Shown in pieces: positions 24,629 to 37,687 of a stretch of 64,000 bases of DNA. The notes below the pieces were generated by a model, which saw nothing but the letters and a program-made list of their open reading frames with translations, was not told the DNA's origin and did not search any database. Each line of letters starts with the position of its first letter. The first letter of the stretch is position 1. A program made the translations under genes and the position numbers. Origin of the DNA: Arctopsyche grandis (Eukaryota > Arthropoda > Insecta > Trichoptera > Hydropsychidae); the NCBI RefSeq assembly GCF_051622035.1, contig NC_135365.1:6603501-6667500 (forward strand). The letters run 5' to 3'.

Positions 24629-25035
24629 TTTTTATTTTATTTCATATAACATGAACACTCGCCTTTACCGATCGATCCAAAGAAACGAGTGCACTTATAC
24701 AGTTATAATACAATCAATAATATGTACATAAGCTTTTTATACAATGCAAATTCATACAAACATTCACAGTGACATCTATGGGGAAAATTTTGCAGCATTT
24801 TATAGTCAAACCTAAACTCAAGACGTTGAGTAACTTGAGATTAGCAAGAGAGATAGGAAAGGTGATGTCAATTTTTATACATAGGAACCTTTTCAATTAA
24901 AATTAGAAAAATTGGCAAACTCTGGCCTGTAGTCACAAATCAAGTTCTGGCCAGCAACGGGACTCTAGTGGGACTCGAACCCATGACTACTCTGCTCGAA
25001 AGCATAATATGCTAACCACTAGTCCACGCTACTGT
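24629..25035 (-). mobile_element. tRNA-derived SINE, full length
   Basis: The head is near 25035 with B box GGACTCGAACCCATG-like at 24974-24988. The body has GACATCTATGG (24772), and the 3' hairpin has arms ACTCG/CGAGT (24657-24695). A TTTTATTTTATTT tail follows. Confidence 0.8.
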
Positions 25036-25749
25036 TTTATGTTTTCGAAAATAGTATAATGAAAAAAAAGTGTAGGTCTAGGGCTTCAGTTTAATATATT
25101 TTTTAGTTAATATATCTTTTATGTGATCATGAAAATGAGTGTGAAAAAAGTATCTGTTATAACTGTACAACTGTAAAACACGTGAAGTAGTGAAGTAGGG
25201 TGAAGTAGGGGCGGCGAACAGGCGCTTTTGATAGCCATTTGTCATCGCGTCGATCTGACAGATGACTCCGATATAATTTCGTTCATAACTTGTTCTAGTT
25301 TCATGTCAGAGGATTTTGCATACTATAATGACAGATAACCTCCGTATGTCTGAAAAATATCAAAGCGATCGGTAGAGTGGAAATGGTTCAAAATCGGCTC
25401 ACAAATTTCCGACGGTTAAGAATTTCACCTAACTAACCAAGTGAAAATTTAAAAATTGTAACTAATAAATATAATAATTATTTCATTTATGAGCAATCCG
25501 TCAATCTCACAATATAATTTGGCAGTGAACGTCACAGCTTCGAGGAGTAATAACAATAGTAAAATCCCTGGTCGTTTGTGACCCTTCCTATCGTCTCAAT
25601 CCCTTCCCATTCTCCGCCTACTGTGAACCACAGGTCTTAACCCGCTTTCACTCCGTGTAGCCCTTCATCCCTTTTGCGCCTGAGGGTAAATTGCTTAAGC
25701 ACAACGTATACGGCGTATATCTTTATTTTATTATACATGTGTATATGTA
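25036..25749. other. repeat family Q copy 2 within unassigned sequence
   Basis: 25200-25450 aligns with 21440-21700. The rest shows nothing recognisable. Confidence 0.45.
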
Positions 25750-26024
25750 GTTCTTGTCCCATATAACCCTGCTGTCAATATTTCCGAATTTCAATCATTT
25801 TTGAGGCTTTGACGTAGAACCACAACTATTCTTCTGGCAGAATATATAGTCGCAAACAAACAGCCATTACGAAATGATAAATAAATGAATATCGGTGAAG
25901 CATTAGTGTCATATGTATGTATTTGCATGACCTTCTCTATGTGCATACACAACTGCACACCCGATCGACCCCCTAAGGCTCTTTACAGCAGAAATTCCCT
26001 CATGCGCCAATTTTAGTTAGGTCA
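25750..26024. repeat. dispersed repeat X, uninterrupted copy
   Basis: It begins near CAATATTTCCGAATTTCAAT and ends near TTTTAGTTAGGTCATTATT. The second copy is split by about 1.5 kb of nested elements (35265-35400 and 36950-37075), so this copy shows the pre-insertion order. Confidence 0.75.
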
Positions 26025-26025
26025 T

Positions 26026-26448
26026 TATTTTTTTTTTTTTAGTTACATTACATTAGCCACAGTGACATTACAGAATACTCTAACGCGTCACTGTGACCGG
26101 ACATACATATAAGCATAATACAAAAACTATATATAAAAGAAAATTAGCGAGACATCTACATATGTTATAGATAATTAATTTTTGAAATCATATTCAAATA
26201 GTGGTGATAGTGGGTAGGATTGTTTTTGGCAATTTGGTGGAGGAACCGCTTCAATAATGAAATCGGATTTATTGGAAAACTCTGATAGGAAACGATCGAC
26301 TTGGAGTCACAAATATCAAAGTCTGACCAGCAGCATTAAAGATTGTACTCGGAATAAATTCTTTTCAATCGAGGTCAGCTCACGGGATCGAACCCGGCAC
26401 CTCTCACTGCTTAATACTAACGCAACCACCAAGTAATGCTGCTGGCTT
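26026..26448 (-). mobile_element. tRNA-derived SINE, full length
   Basis: The head is near 26448 with B box GGATCGAACCCGG-like at 26384-26397. The body (CTCTGATAGGAAACGATCGA) and a perfect 9-bp 3' hairpin CACAGTGAC/GTCACTGTG (26058-26095) follow. The tail is a T-rich run at 26026-26041. Confidence 0.85.
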
Positions 26449-26479
26449 ATATTTCGTGTAGCAAGAACGAACAGTAACC

Positions 26480-26605
26480 AGTATTGTGCCCGTTGATTTT
26501 TCAACGGGTGGTTTTGGAAAGGGATTGACCCCCATCCAACACTCGCTCGGCCGTCCGCGTACAAACGAACGTGTGTATCTATCTTCGTTAGTCGATTCTT
26601 ATGAA
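26480..26605 (-). mobile_element. Helitron-like end fragment
   Basis: On the minus strand the 3' end carries the hairpin CGTTGAAAAATCAACG and a decayed CTAG (CTGG). The same end occurs at 60787 and 61995. Confidence 0.55.
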
Positions 26606-27318
26606 TGTCTGATAATTGCTATTTTTTTTGTAATCTCTATACTTGTCCATGTAAAAACTTAAAATAGTTACATATATATCCTTTCCGTTTTAATTTCATA
26701 TTTATAATTAGTTGACATGGTGTATATCCATATGTATATTAAAGATAGATTAAAAAAGAGGTATGTATATTTAAAAAATATTCTTTATCAAATTAGCGGA
26801 TGTCGTAATTTGAATTTCCGGTGACCGTTCTTTATATTTATTTAAAAATATTTTGCTCGTTAAAAAGCTTTGATATTTTTAACGCCTGATTTTTTCTATG
26901 AATTGAAACCGTTTTCCTATTTTTAAGATCATTAGTACATTATTATATGTAGGTATATAATCAAGTATCAACTTGAAATTTTCCTTCTTGTTAATTAAAT
27001 AGCTTGTAAATTGATTCTTAAAGAGTTTAAATTTTCAACAACAACGTCGAGATATTTGAGGCTCTTTGAAAAATAAATAATAAATATTTTTATTTTATTT
27101 TATAATTCGCCAAGTTAGGTATTTATAGGCTCTGCTATATAATGAAATTTTCTCATGAAAGCTCTTTTTGTTTGTTTTCTGGAGTGGAAATAATGGAAAA
27201 TGGGAATTGATAATGATTTCGGTGGAAATAAATTTGTATAGAATCGTTTTGACGATTATTAAATCAGAAAAAATCGACAAAATCTAATAGGGAGGTCTTT
27301 TTTACAAGATATTGTCGG
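26606..27318. other. unassigned AT-rich sequence
   Basis: No gene or complete element was recognised. Confidence 0.5.
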
Positions 27319-27448
<130 letters not shown>

Positions 27449-27539
27449 GTAATAAACATCGGAAAATTCGGAAAATTGTTTGCTGCCTGGGTGACTTTAC
27501 AGATTGAACCAATGAATCACTGTAATTAACAAACAGATC

Positions 27540-27735
27540 CTTGGTTAGCATGTAATGCTTTCGATTTTGTGGTCACAGGTTTTGGATATGTGACTCCAAG
27601 GCTGATCGTTTCCTTTGAGCTTGCCAATCTATCTTATTTGATTGGAAACGGTTCTAACAAATTGGCAATCTTGTCCTATTTCTCGGAAAATTTGATTTTA
27701 CAGCATATCATAGGTTTTTTGATATTTAAAAATGT
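27540..27735 (+). mobile_element. tRNA-derived SINE, plus strand, partial
   Basis: TTGGTTAGCATGTAATGCTT at the head, then GACTCCAAG and GATCGTTTCCTTTGAGCTTG in the body. The 3' hairpin is missing. Confidence 0.7.
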
Positions 27736-28181
27736 GCACAAATTTGTACTTGGATGTCTTTATGATGATTGTACATATGTTGTATGATGATCATTATTTG
27801 TAATTGGCCTTGAATAACTCTTATGTAGAATGTTGACCATAGAAGTCGTGTTAGTAAAAATGGGTGTATAACTGTATAAATAAAAAAATAAAGTATATTT
27901 AGGTATAATAATAAAGTATATAAGGTATATTTAGACAAATAGCTTTGCTCCTTTGAACGAATCTTTCACTCATTAGAATAAAATAAATTGCGTATTAAAT
28001 AAATATGTATATTTCTGTTAAATGAAAAATGTAACATTGAGCAATATTTAATTTGTAGTATGAAATAATAAAAATGTATCGTTCATTTGGCAATTAAAAG
28101 ACATCAAATGATAAATGGAAAATATGTATGTTGACATAACATTCGGATGACGAAAGTGAATATACATACATATGTACATAT
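27736..28181. other. unassigned AT-rich sequence
   Basis: Nothing recognised. Confidence 0.5.
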
Positions 28182-28541
28182 TGTTGCGTAGGGGTGGGTG
28201 GAGGATCCAAGTAAAAGGCCAATAGTCGTTTCACAGCATTTGTTGATGATTAAGAAGATACACGCACTGTCACTGCTCAGTCCAGAATGCCATGATATCG
28301 CCTACGTACCGCCTTATAAGGGGTAGATCTCTCAGGACGTCTAATATGTTTACCTACTGTATAGTCACGTATTCGGATATGTATTCCCACGGTATGAGAA
28401 GTGCAATCATTGTTTAGCTTACATGCACTTAGCTTGTCGCTAATCCTTAAAACCACTTACACCGGTCACACGGTCTCTCAGGACGCTACCCGGCCTAATC
28501 CGATCGCAATTACTCGGCGGCTCTTTTTAGTATACGTAACA
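28182..28541 (-). mobile_element. solo LTR (360 bp) with ATAT target duplication
   Basis: The plus strand reads TGTTGCG ... CGTAACA, flanked by ATAT on both sides (28178-28181, 28542-28545). It is homologous in reverse to the LTR at 6149-6583 (shared TACGTACCGCCTTATAAGG). No internal region. Confidence 0.9.
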
Positions 28542-29694
28542 ATATTATATGTATGCTAGACGTGCATATTGATGCGTTAATGCAAAATAATTTCATTAAT
28601 CTTAGGTTGCTTTGTATTTTTCTGTTGTTTAAGTAATTTATCAAATGCCCGTATTTGATATTTTTTTGATTTTTAAATGCTTTTATTATTACGAAATTAT
28701 GTTCACAATACATCTTATATCTATTTTAATAGCTACGGATCTACTGATCATTTTCTATTTTACGATTTTAATTTAATTTTGTTAGTAATCATAGTATTAT
28801 ATTATTCTAATGTTTATGTACAGCATAATAGGAAAAAGAGCCCAAAAACCTATTTACAATTACATTTGATATAAAAAATGCTTACTTAATTAAAACGTTG
28901 GATTTATAGTTTTTCCAATGATCAAGTCTTCTCTTTATTTTTTATTTATTCATCCAAGGGTTTTATTCTGGTTTTTTAAGCGTACAAATATTATATTAAA
29001 GCAACTTAAATTTTTTTATGTGTTTTATAATCTAATCATATTTTTTATTTTACTGATTATTCTTTAATGTATTAGAAAATATTTTTAAATTATACATTTA
29101 TATTTTTAAATGAAATAATATATTTTTTAATTCGCACAAATTTTATGAAATGCTTACGATTAACGTGAAAGTTAATATAATTAAATATTCTATATTAAAC
29201 GAATCGAGCTATGTATATAGCTAACTGTTAACCCGGTATCTAAAAACTTCTCTATTTGTTTATATTACTCGCAAGATGGGCAAGCATCGGTAAAATTGCA
29301 CAATGCATTCAAAAACACAATAAACAACATGGGATACATTTTTATAAGTAAATTAATCCGATTGTATTCCGTGCGTTGTAGCGTATTTTTTGTGATATAC
29401 CGCGTATTATTGACACAATTTATTTATTCGTAAAGGCACTTCTATTATTATTACATTTCTCTGGGTGCAGCTCTACATATATCAAATAGGCGATTCATTT
29501 ATTGGCTTCCCTTTTCGAAACTTCTTTTCCAAGTATACACTTTACCGACTTCCATACGTCTATTGAGTTTTATTACATACGTGTTGACAAATCACGTATT
29601 TGAATATGAAACGAAACGCGTGCCTTTGATAAAAATGTGTACAATTGTGTAATGGAATACACACATTTTATATATATATAATATATAAATGTAA

Positions 29695-29701
<7 letters not shown>
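28542..29701. other. unassigned AT-rich sequence
   Basis: Nothing recognised; very low GC. Confidence 0.5.
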
Positions 29702-29755
<54 letters not shown>

Positions 29756-29759
29756 TATG
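29702..29759. repeat. (TA)n microsatellite
   Basis: Short AT array with one C substitution. Confidence 0.97.
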
Positions 29760-30560
29760 ATGGAAAAGTGATATGTGAGCGTGTTTGTCGGCGTCCTTAG
29801 CGACGCCCCAGGGGCGCCCAACAGGTGGTGCGCGTGTGGGAGGCGATGTTTGTTCTCGGATCACCTTACCAACATTTTCAGACACTTCGTTATTGACGGG
29901 CCTTTACAACCAGAGACGTACCTTACTTATTTTGACGACAGCATTTTCACCCGTTTAATATTACAAACACATTTCCAAGAAGAATACGTACACACGAAAA
30001 CATGTCAATCATTGATTGTCAATTTTCCATTAAGATAATATTTACATTCTAAGGATACGTAATAGGTACATAGTATGGAGAGTGTACCGCGCCTCATGAC
30101 CACAAAAATGAGACGCAAGATACGCACGAAGACACACTGAAATACATGGCACGCAACGGAACGCAAATGTTCCATAATGTGATCCTTTCCTATTGGAGGA
30201 GATTAGTTTGAAGCGACCAATAGCGATCTAAGCGTGTGATGACTAGTCACCGGAGCCTGAGGGGGCCGTGTATTGTTCAAAGGTTGTAAATGCATTGTTA
30301 AAGGTTTGCCGAACAATGGATAGCACTGTGACTATCCTACCTCTAGTGATGACATTCGATGCAAGAATTGAGCTTTTCCAACACTCAAAAATTATATTTT
30401 GAGGGTTGGAAAACCAGCTGGAGGGTTTCTAGCTTCAGGAAGAAGATTCAATCGATCCTAGATGGGAGCCCTCCCAGTCGCGAAGGTGGATTTTGTAAGC
30501 GAACGTAGATAAATGATCCATGGTGACAAATAGCGCTCACAGAGATACATCCGTGTGGTT
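29760..30560. other. unassigned, GC-richer sequence
   Basis: Open frames here have no recognised motif. Confidence 0.45.
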
Positions 30561-30785
30561 CTAGGACACTTACCCCCTGGACATATACCCCCCGGACACA
30601 TACTCCCCGAACACATACCTCCCGGACACATACCCCCAGTCAAAATCCCCCTGGACATTACCCCCCCCCCCGTCAAGGATAAAAGTCAGTATCAATGCTA
30701 ATTTATTTCTATGCTAGTTTTTTGGCCGGGGGAATATGTCCGGGGGATACGTGTCCAGGGGGTACATCTCCGGATACCCATATGT
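30561..30785. mobile_element. short foldback element made of 15-bp repeats
   Basis: The left arm has about seven units of the form ACACATACCCCCCGG (15-bp period, 30567-30670). The right arm (30724-30780) has the inverted unit CCGGGGGATACGTGT and ends TCTCCGGATACCC. A C12 run lies at the arm tip. Same architecture as 13733-14701. Confidence 0.7.
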
Positions 30786-30918
30786 GTGCAGTGGTGTCCA
30801 GAATTCGGTTAAATTGAGTTATTAAAGCAATTTTGTTCCTATTTTTAAATTCATTAAGCTTTGCTAACTTTTCAAAATTACATCACATTTTTCTGGCAAT
30901 GTATACTTTAATTTTAAC

Positions 30919-31115
30919 CCTTTGTTCTCGGATGACCGCTATAGAAGTCATGCGTAAAATGCCAGTAGCGAGAATGGCATGACTTACTGTGTAAACAAAA
31001 TACGCCAGGTGTCAATTGACATACATATTTGCTCATTTGCTCATAAAACTTACACTATATGTATATGTACATATGTATGTATGTATGGTCGAAAACACGA
31101 TTTAAAAATTCGCAA
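30919..31115. mobile_element. partial piggyBac-like MITE
   Basis: It begins TTAACCCTTTGTTCTCGG and continues with GATGACCGCTATAGAAGTCA in reverse orientation to 11984-12193. The far terminus is lost. Confidence 0.6.
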
Positions 31116-31827
31116 TTATGTATATTAAATAACATTGATTGTTGTAACATTCAATTGTAATCACAAAACAGATTAAAGATCATATTCTTATTTTAAGTAA
31201 TCGATTAACATATAATTAGTAGAAATGAATTGTTTATATCTTTTTTATGTATCAAGATTGTGATTGGGATTTTGATTTCTTTTTTAAAATAATACATAGT
31301 CTCGTTTTCTATTTTATTCTGCTTTTTATTTTCGATTAACAATTCAATGAGAAAGTCTTCAATACGTTCACATTTTCAGTATCAGGCATCGAAGGATTTC
31401 TCGTACATATGTACATATAATACATTGATGAAATCGGGACGGGTTGACCGGTTTTTTTCATCCGGTATTATGCTTATTGTTTACGAAAACCGGTCGGTCG
31501 GTCGAGTCTTGAATTTTCCAATAAAACCTCGTCCGCCCACTCGTCGCATCGTCGAAATATTCACATTCGCAATAACCGGATACTCTGGGCAGCTTTTCCG
31601 GAATAAATACACACATGATACAGTTAAGGGCTACTACAACATATGTGCATTTTTTGAAAAGTACAATATCACTATTTCATACAACTAATTTTAATTGAAA
31701 GAAAAATAATATTTGCATTGTTATCGTATCATATCACTACTAGTGATCCGGTGTACGAAAATTCGTGTTCGAAATCAAGGTTTATTTTGTTTGTGCATAT
31801 TTTACAGTGAAAGCATTCATATTTCAA
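31116..31827. other. unassigned sequence
   Basis: A 113-codon frame at 31347-31688 has no recognised motif and was not accepted as a gene. Confidence 0.4.
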
Positions 31828-31927
31828 GTGAAAATATATATTCACTAGTGAAAATGTATATTCACTAGTGAAAATGTACATTCACTAGTGAAAATGTATA
31901 TTCACTAGTGAAAATATAGTTTCACCA
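31828..31927. repeat. 20-bp self-complementary tandem repeat, five copies
   Basis: The unit GTGAAAATGTATATTCACTA repeats at 31828, 31848, 31868, 31888 and 31908. Each unit begins GTGAA and ends TTCAC, so the array can fold into serial hairpins. No spacers, hence not CRISPR. Confidence 0.92.
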
Positions 31928-32089
31928 ATTCAAGCAATGAAAGTGTATCAAACAATGAATTCCCAATCTTAAATGAATAGGGCCAACCCTTACTTAATCT
32001 AACCTATCCTAACCCTTAAATAGTACCAAACCCTAACGGTCTAATCTTAAATGAATAAACCCAACCCTGAAAATGTAACTGGTTATGAT

Positions 32090-32235
32090 TTCACTGAAGC
32101 GTCACGTAATGCTTTCAACTGAGTGGTCACGGGCTCAATCCCTGGCTCGGTGCTGCTGGCCAAACTTTGGGTATGTGCTTCAGGTCGATCGTTTCTTATG
32201 AGAGTTTGCCAATTTTTCTCATTTCATTCATGTTG
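32090..32235 (+). mobile_element. tRNA-derived SINE, plus strand, partial
   Basis: GTCACGGGCTCAATCCCTGG (B-box region) is followed by GGTCGATCGTTTCTTATGAG. Truncated at both ends. Confidence 0.65.
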
Positions 32236-32306
32236 TACGTCACTGATACATAAGAATGAGAAAAGTATATATAATACATAGTTAATAGTGAAAGGCTTCC
32301 TTAAAA

Positions 32307-32323
32307 GGGGGGGGGGGGGGGGG
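32307..32323 (+). repeat. poly-G run
   Basis: Seventeen consecutive G. A second G-rich stretch lies at 32864-32889. Both could form G-quadruplexes. Confidence 0.9.
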
Positions 32324-33234
32324 AAACGTTCCTACTCTCGCCGCTTCGTACATATACGTTTTATTTTAGATTGGTTTTAGTTTGATTATTAAAGTCAAGA
32401 ATTTTAAGGTCATTACTTGAACGGGCGACCGTATCAACCTGAATGGCTATGTTCAAATAATCGTTATGTTTATTTAATGCAACGAATATTATATCTACAT
32501 GCAAATACATACAATATCGCAATGTCAACGGGCACATAACTAGTAAAGTATAAAAATAATTAAATACAAACTCTTTTAATCTACATTCACAACAAGGAAG
32601 TTTCACTTTTACCGTTCCTTATAAATTTTTATTTTTATTTTTAATTTCATTGTTAATTGTAATTTCATGATTTGATATGAATGGTAGCCCTGATAATATA
32701 AATATGTATGGTATTTTATCCTTCGAAGCTACTTCCCATCCCTTAAGAAATTATACCCGATTGACGTCACGGGAGAGACCGTTTTTAATTTGGCGAAAAT
32801 TGGAATTTATCCGGCGAATCGGCTTACATTTCGCCTCGCCGGGATTTGTTTTGATTTAATCACAGGGTTGGGGGAGGGGGGGGGGGCGGCAAATTGAGTG
32901 TCGCTGGTGTCGCCCTGGTGCCGACGCTGGTGGCTGGCTTCCTCTGAAATTATTTCGCTCCGTTAAAAGCGAGTCAGGCCGGGAAATCGATGTGATTTTG
33001 AATAATGAGAATGGCAAACGTCGATCGGGGAATCGAATGAAATTAATACCGACGACAAATATTGACGTACGCGCGACAGATTACAAGTTTACTCTCCAAA
33101 TATAAGATTATCTCTGGAAAAAGTCACGATTTTCATAAACATATTTATTGGATTAGCGTCAAACCGGAAGTCGAATGAATAAAAGTGAACGAGATCTTTA
33201 AATGTATTATATATTATATACATGTATAAGGATG
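32324..33234. other. unassigned, partly GC-rich
   Basis: No recognised gene. 32820-33000 is GC-rich with the second G run. Confidence 0.45.
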
Positions 33235-34358
<1,124 letters not shown>

Positions 34359-34629
34359 TGTTGCGTAGGGGTGGTAAGGTTCAGGATTTATTGAATGATT
34401 CAGGAGGTCCACACGTAGCCAGCGCTCGCTCCAGAATAATCTGTTATGGTGCATGTACATACCTCCTTATAAAGGACAAGTTGCTCACCACAGCTTCCCC
34501 GATCCATTTATGTACCTGTTGTCTGGGCACGTTTGAGTGAGTCTCACGCACTCGCCCGTTAGACTCCATTGTTCACCGCCGAATGTACTTAGACAGCAGA
34601 TACTCTCTCTCTCGTGTTCCCACGTTACA
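34359..34629 (-). mobile_element. solo LTR (271 bp)
   Basis: The plus strand reads TGTTGCGTAGGG ... CACGTTACA with flanks ACAT and ATAT (three of four matching). It shares CCTTATAAAGGACAAGTTGC with 42931-43282 and 54555-54910. Confidence 0.8.
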
Positions 34630-35264
34630 ATATAATTAATAATTATGTATATATAATTAGTAAATTTTAATCTGTATAGCACACTCGTTGTATTGGAGTA
34701 ATTTGTTTGATTTGCGCATTTTTTGTTACGGTTAAATCTCCGAATAAAACGCGATGTAAAATTCGAAATCCAAATATTCGAATGCGTTTCGTCGAATTTG
34801 CATGGTTTAGCCGATCGATTATATCCATAATGCGCTCTGGAGAGCAACATGAATATTCATAGACTTTAATTCGCTCATCGGTACATACATTTTACCTGTG
34901 CTACGGTATAATTAACGTTGAATTTTGCATGAAAATTATGGCATGCAAATGACCATACCGAAATGAATCGTTCAACCCTCCCGTCTCCCATTCCAACTGA
35001 AAAATTAAGCCCCTATTTAATACGGAGCTTTAAAAAGCTCTCTCTCTCTCTCCGTTTTTTCATGTGAAATAATAATAATTTAAAAATAATCAACGTACAC
35101 TTTTAGCTCTGAAAATCACTCGCTAATCCTCCGATAACGAGATACTTTATTAAATTCGAGCAAACGATATTGATTTTTTTTTTGTGAATGTATGTTTGTA
35201 TGTAGGCAAATTAATGCTCAAAAGATATTTGTAGAAAGTCTTATCTGCTTTTTATTCGACCCAC
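34630..35264. other. unassigned sequence
   Basis: A (TC)n run lies at 35039-35051. No gene recognised. Confidence 0.5.
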
Positions 35265-35404
35265 CCCAATATTTCTGAATTTGAATCATTTTTGAGGCTT
35301 TGAAGTAGAACCACAACTATTCTTCTGGCTACACGTTAGCGGTGAACTCGTCTTTCGAGAAAATATAGTCGCAAACGAACAGCTATTACGAAATGATAGA
35401 TACA

Positions 35405-36142
35405 TAGATTTATTTGTTTTTTTTTTTACATATATACATATATATAGGTATATACCAGGAAGGCCTGACAGGTAGACACCAATCCGCCTTACTAGACAAT
35501 TAATTACAAACATTACAGCATTTTAATTACATAAATCACTGTATTTCCAGAGGCTGAAGAACATGAAATAAACAAGTAATTAACTAATAATTCCATCGAG
35601 ACATATATGGATTTAGACTTGTAGATAAACGGGTTACATCCTAAATGTAAATCGCTACCAGGATAACTACCGCTACGAAAATCGCTCGCGCGGTATTCCA
35701 TCGCACAAAAATTCGTCACACAATAAATGCTCTTTTTACGAGATTTGGGCAGTTTTCTGTCGGAAATTTTCTTGTGTGACGAATTTTCGTGCGACAGGAA
35801 ACCCACGCGAGCGATTTTCGTAGCGGCGGTTATCCTGGTAGCGATTCACATTTGAGATGTAATCACTGAACCAAATTTTTACATACATATTACACATAAA
35901 TCAAGTTCAGATATTTGTGAGAGCAGGTAGGATGATTTTTTTTCAATTTGAGGAACCTTTTCAATGAAAATCAGACAAATTGGCAATTTGTGACTCCAAG
36001 TCGATCATTTCTTAACTTTGATAAGAAATTATCGACTTGGAGTCACAAATATCCAAGACTAACCAGCAGTATTAAAGATTAGCACGGGATCAAACCCGGA
36101 ACCTCTCGGTGCCAAACATCGAGCCATACTGCTGGCTAATGA
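35405..36142 (-). mobile_element. tRNA-derived SINE interrupted by a palindromic MITE
   Basis: The tail and hairpin (CCAGGAAGGC with a decayed partner) are at 35405-35500. The body has GACATATATGG, and the head with GGATCAAACCCGG lies near 36090. A 229-bp MITE interrupts at 35634-35862. An internal inverted duplicate of GACTCCAAGTCGAT lies at about 35990-36030. Confidence 0.7.
35634..35862. mobile_element. 229-bp palindromic MITE
   Basis: The two arms are inverted copies of about 95 bp (TTACATC...AAATCGCTACCAGGATAAC... against its inverse), joined by a short centre near 35730-35755. No clear target duplication. Confidence 0.8.
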
Positions 36143-36146
36143 CAGT

Positions 36147-36945
36147 AATTTATTTATTTATTTATTTATTTATTTATTTTAAACAGACTATTGTGGCATA
36201 ACAGGAATTCCTAAAGCGCCACAATGGTCAAAAAATATAACACAAAAAAGAAAAAAAACAAAATAACAATTAAACATAAACATAAATACATCCATACATA
36301 CATAAAAAATAGCATTTATAATAACAGATAAAGTTAAAATATCAAATAAAATATAGCATAAGGAATGCCTTGCACCTACAGCCAGTTTCAATAAATATGT
36401 AAGAAACAACTACAAATACAAAACATCCCTGTAAGGCCCAAATGGAAGAGAGTTAATCAAAATTTCACTCATAAATCACAATCAATCATGAAAACAATGA
36501 TGAGCGCAGACTACCAGATAAATGGGTTAGAGTAATTTCCGACAATTTACGCTCACTAAGGTGGAAAATATCACATTCAGTCTCGGCAGCAACGATTTCA
36601 TTAAGAAGTCGGATAGCTCTTGGAATAGGAGCCATTCGAAAAAGGACTGTGCGGGCAGGAGGTACAGCCAGCAAATGATGATGTCTACCACGCACATAGT
36701 GAATAGGGACATAAAGCCCCAACTGCTCCAGCAACAACGGGCATGACGTATTACCACGTAAGAGCAGGAGAACGAAACGAATTAATGAGAAGTTTCTCCG
36801 AAGTTCAAGGGAATTATACCCAAGCATGCCCAAAAGGAAAGGAGTGGGGTAGAGATATGGGTAATACCCATATTCTTTCCTATATAGGAAACGAAGAAAT
36901 GCTTTTTGCACTTTCTCAATCATCAGAGAGTAATGAATAGCAGTG
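36147..36945 (-). pseudogene. LINE 3' fragment (jockey/CR1-type), same family as 52739-54240
   Basis: The frame from about 36945 to the stop at 36486 aligns with the C-terminal third of the intact LINE ORF: IEKVQKAFLRFLYRKEYGYY against IERVQRKFLRYLYMREFGYY, then LRRNFSLIRFVLLLLRG. The reverse transcriptase domain is missing. The 3' UTR ends in hairpin ACTATTGTGGC/GCCACAATGGT (36187-36228) and a (TTTA)n-complement tail at 36147-36179. The first residues of the longer ATG frame come from repeat X and are not LINE sequence. Confidence 0.8.
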
Positions 36946-37075
36946 TCATTTTTGCATGACTTTCTCTGTGTGCATGCACAGCTGCACACCCGATCGACCC
37001 CCTACGGCTCTTTAAAGCAGAATTCCGTCGTGCATCGATCTTAGTTAGTTCATTCCTTATTTTATTTTATGTACA

Positions 37076-37687
37076 TACATATTTGTATACGAAGAAATCC
37101 AATCCATAATTATCCATGCAAAAATGATACGGAAATAAAGTATATAATAAAATCATTGCCATTGAATCATGGTGTGTGATAGATCATTTTTGTAAAACTA
37201 CGCCGAATAGCTACAATTTTATTAAATAAATTTTAATATATGTTTCAGAATGAGTAGTCTTTTATTCTCAAGGAGTCATATTTAATATGAAAATAGTGCT
37301 ATATTTTAATGTCAGTGGTATTTTTCAAAGGAAAAGTTGTATTCCCAGTTTGTGAAAATGCAATTGCATTGCAGTTTTATTCGAAATTATATTCAATCTT
37401 TTAACTTCAGAATACATTGCTTACGTGCTAGAAACGTGACGGGGAAACCTTACAAATTTAAAAATAACGCGGTGAAAATTAATTTACAAATGTTCACATT
37501 TTCCCAGTAACATTATATTATATAAAATGGGTAAAGGTTTTACTTTTCATGATAACATTTCTTTATTATATTTCAAATGCTTTTATTTGGTTTCAACAGA
37601 GTTATACAATTCAACCTTGAAAACATATATTGAATTTGAGTTTTCTAAGGAAAAATCTGGGAGAATAGGGGGAAGGAGAGATATTAA
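37076..37687. other. unassigned AT-rich sequence
   Basis: Nothing recognised. Confidence 0.5.

Larger units (their letters stand above)
35265..37075. repeat. dispersed repeat X, split by nested insertions
   Basis: Its left part is 35265-35400 and its right part 36950-37075, matching the uninterrupted copy at 25750-26024. The 1.5 kb between them holds a SINE (itself carrying a MITE) and a LINE 3' fragment. Confidence 0.75.

Noticed and set aside
30458..30676. ORF with repeated Gly-Gly-Met-Cys-Pro units
   Set aside because: It is the translation of the 15-bp DNA repeat of a foldback element; 15 is divisible by 3, so any frame stays periodic.
31347..31688. 113-codon ORF
   Set aside because: No recognisable domain and no conserved copy; chance frames of this length are expected in 64 kb.
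31828..31927. CRISPR-like array
   Set aside because: The repeats are contiguous with no spacers, and the genome is eukaryotic.
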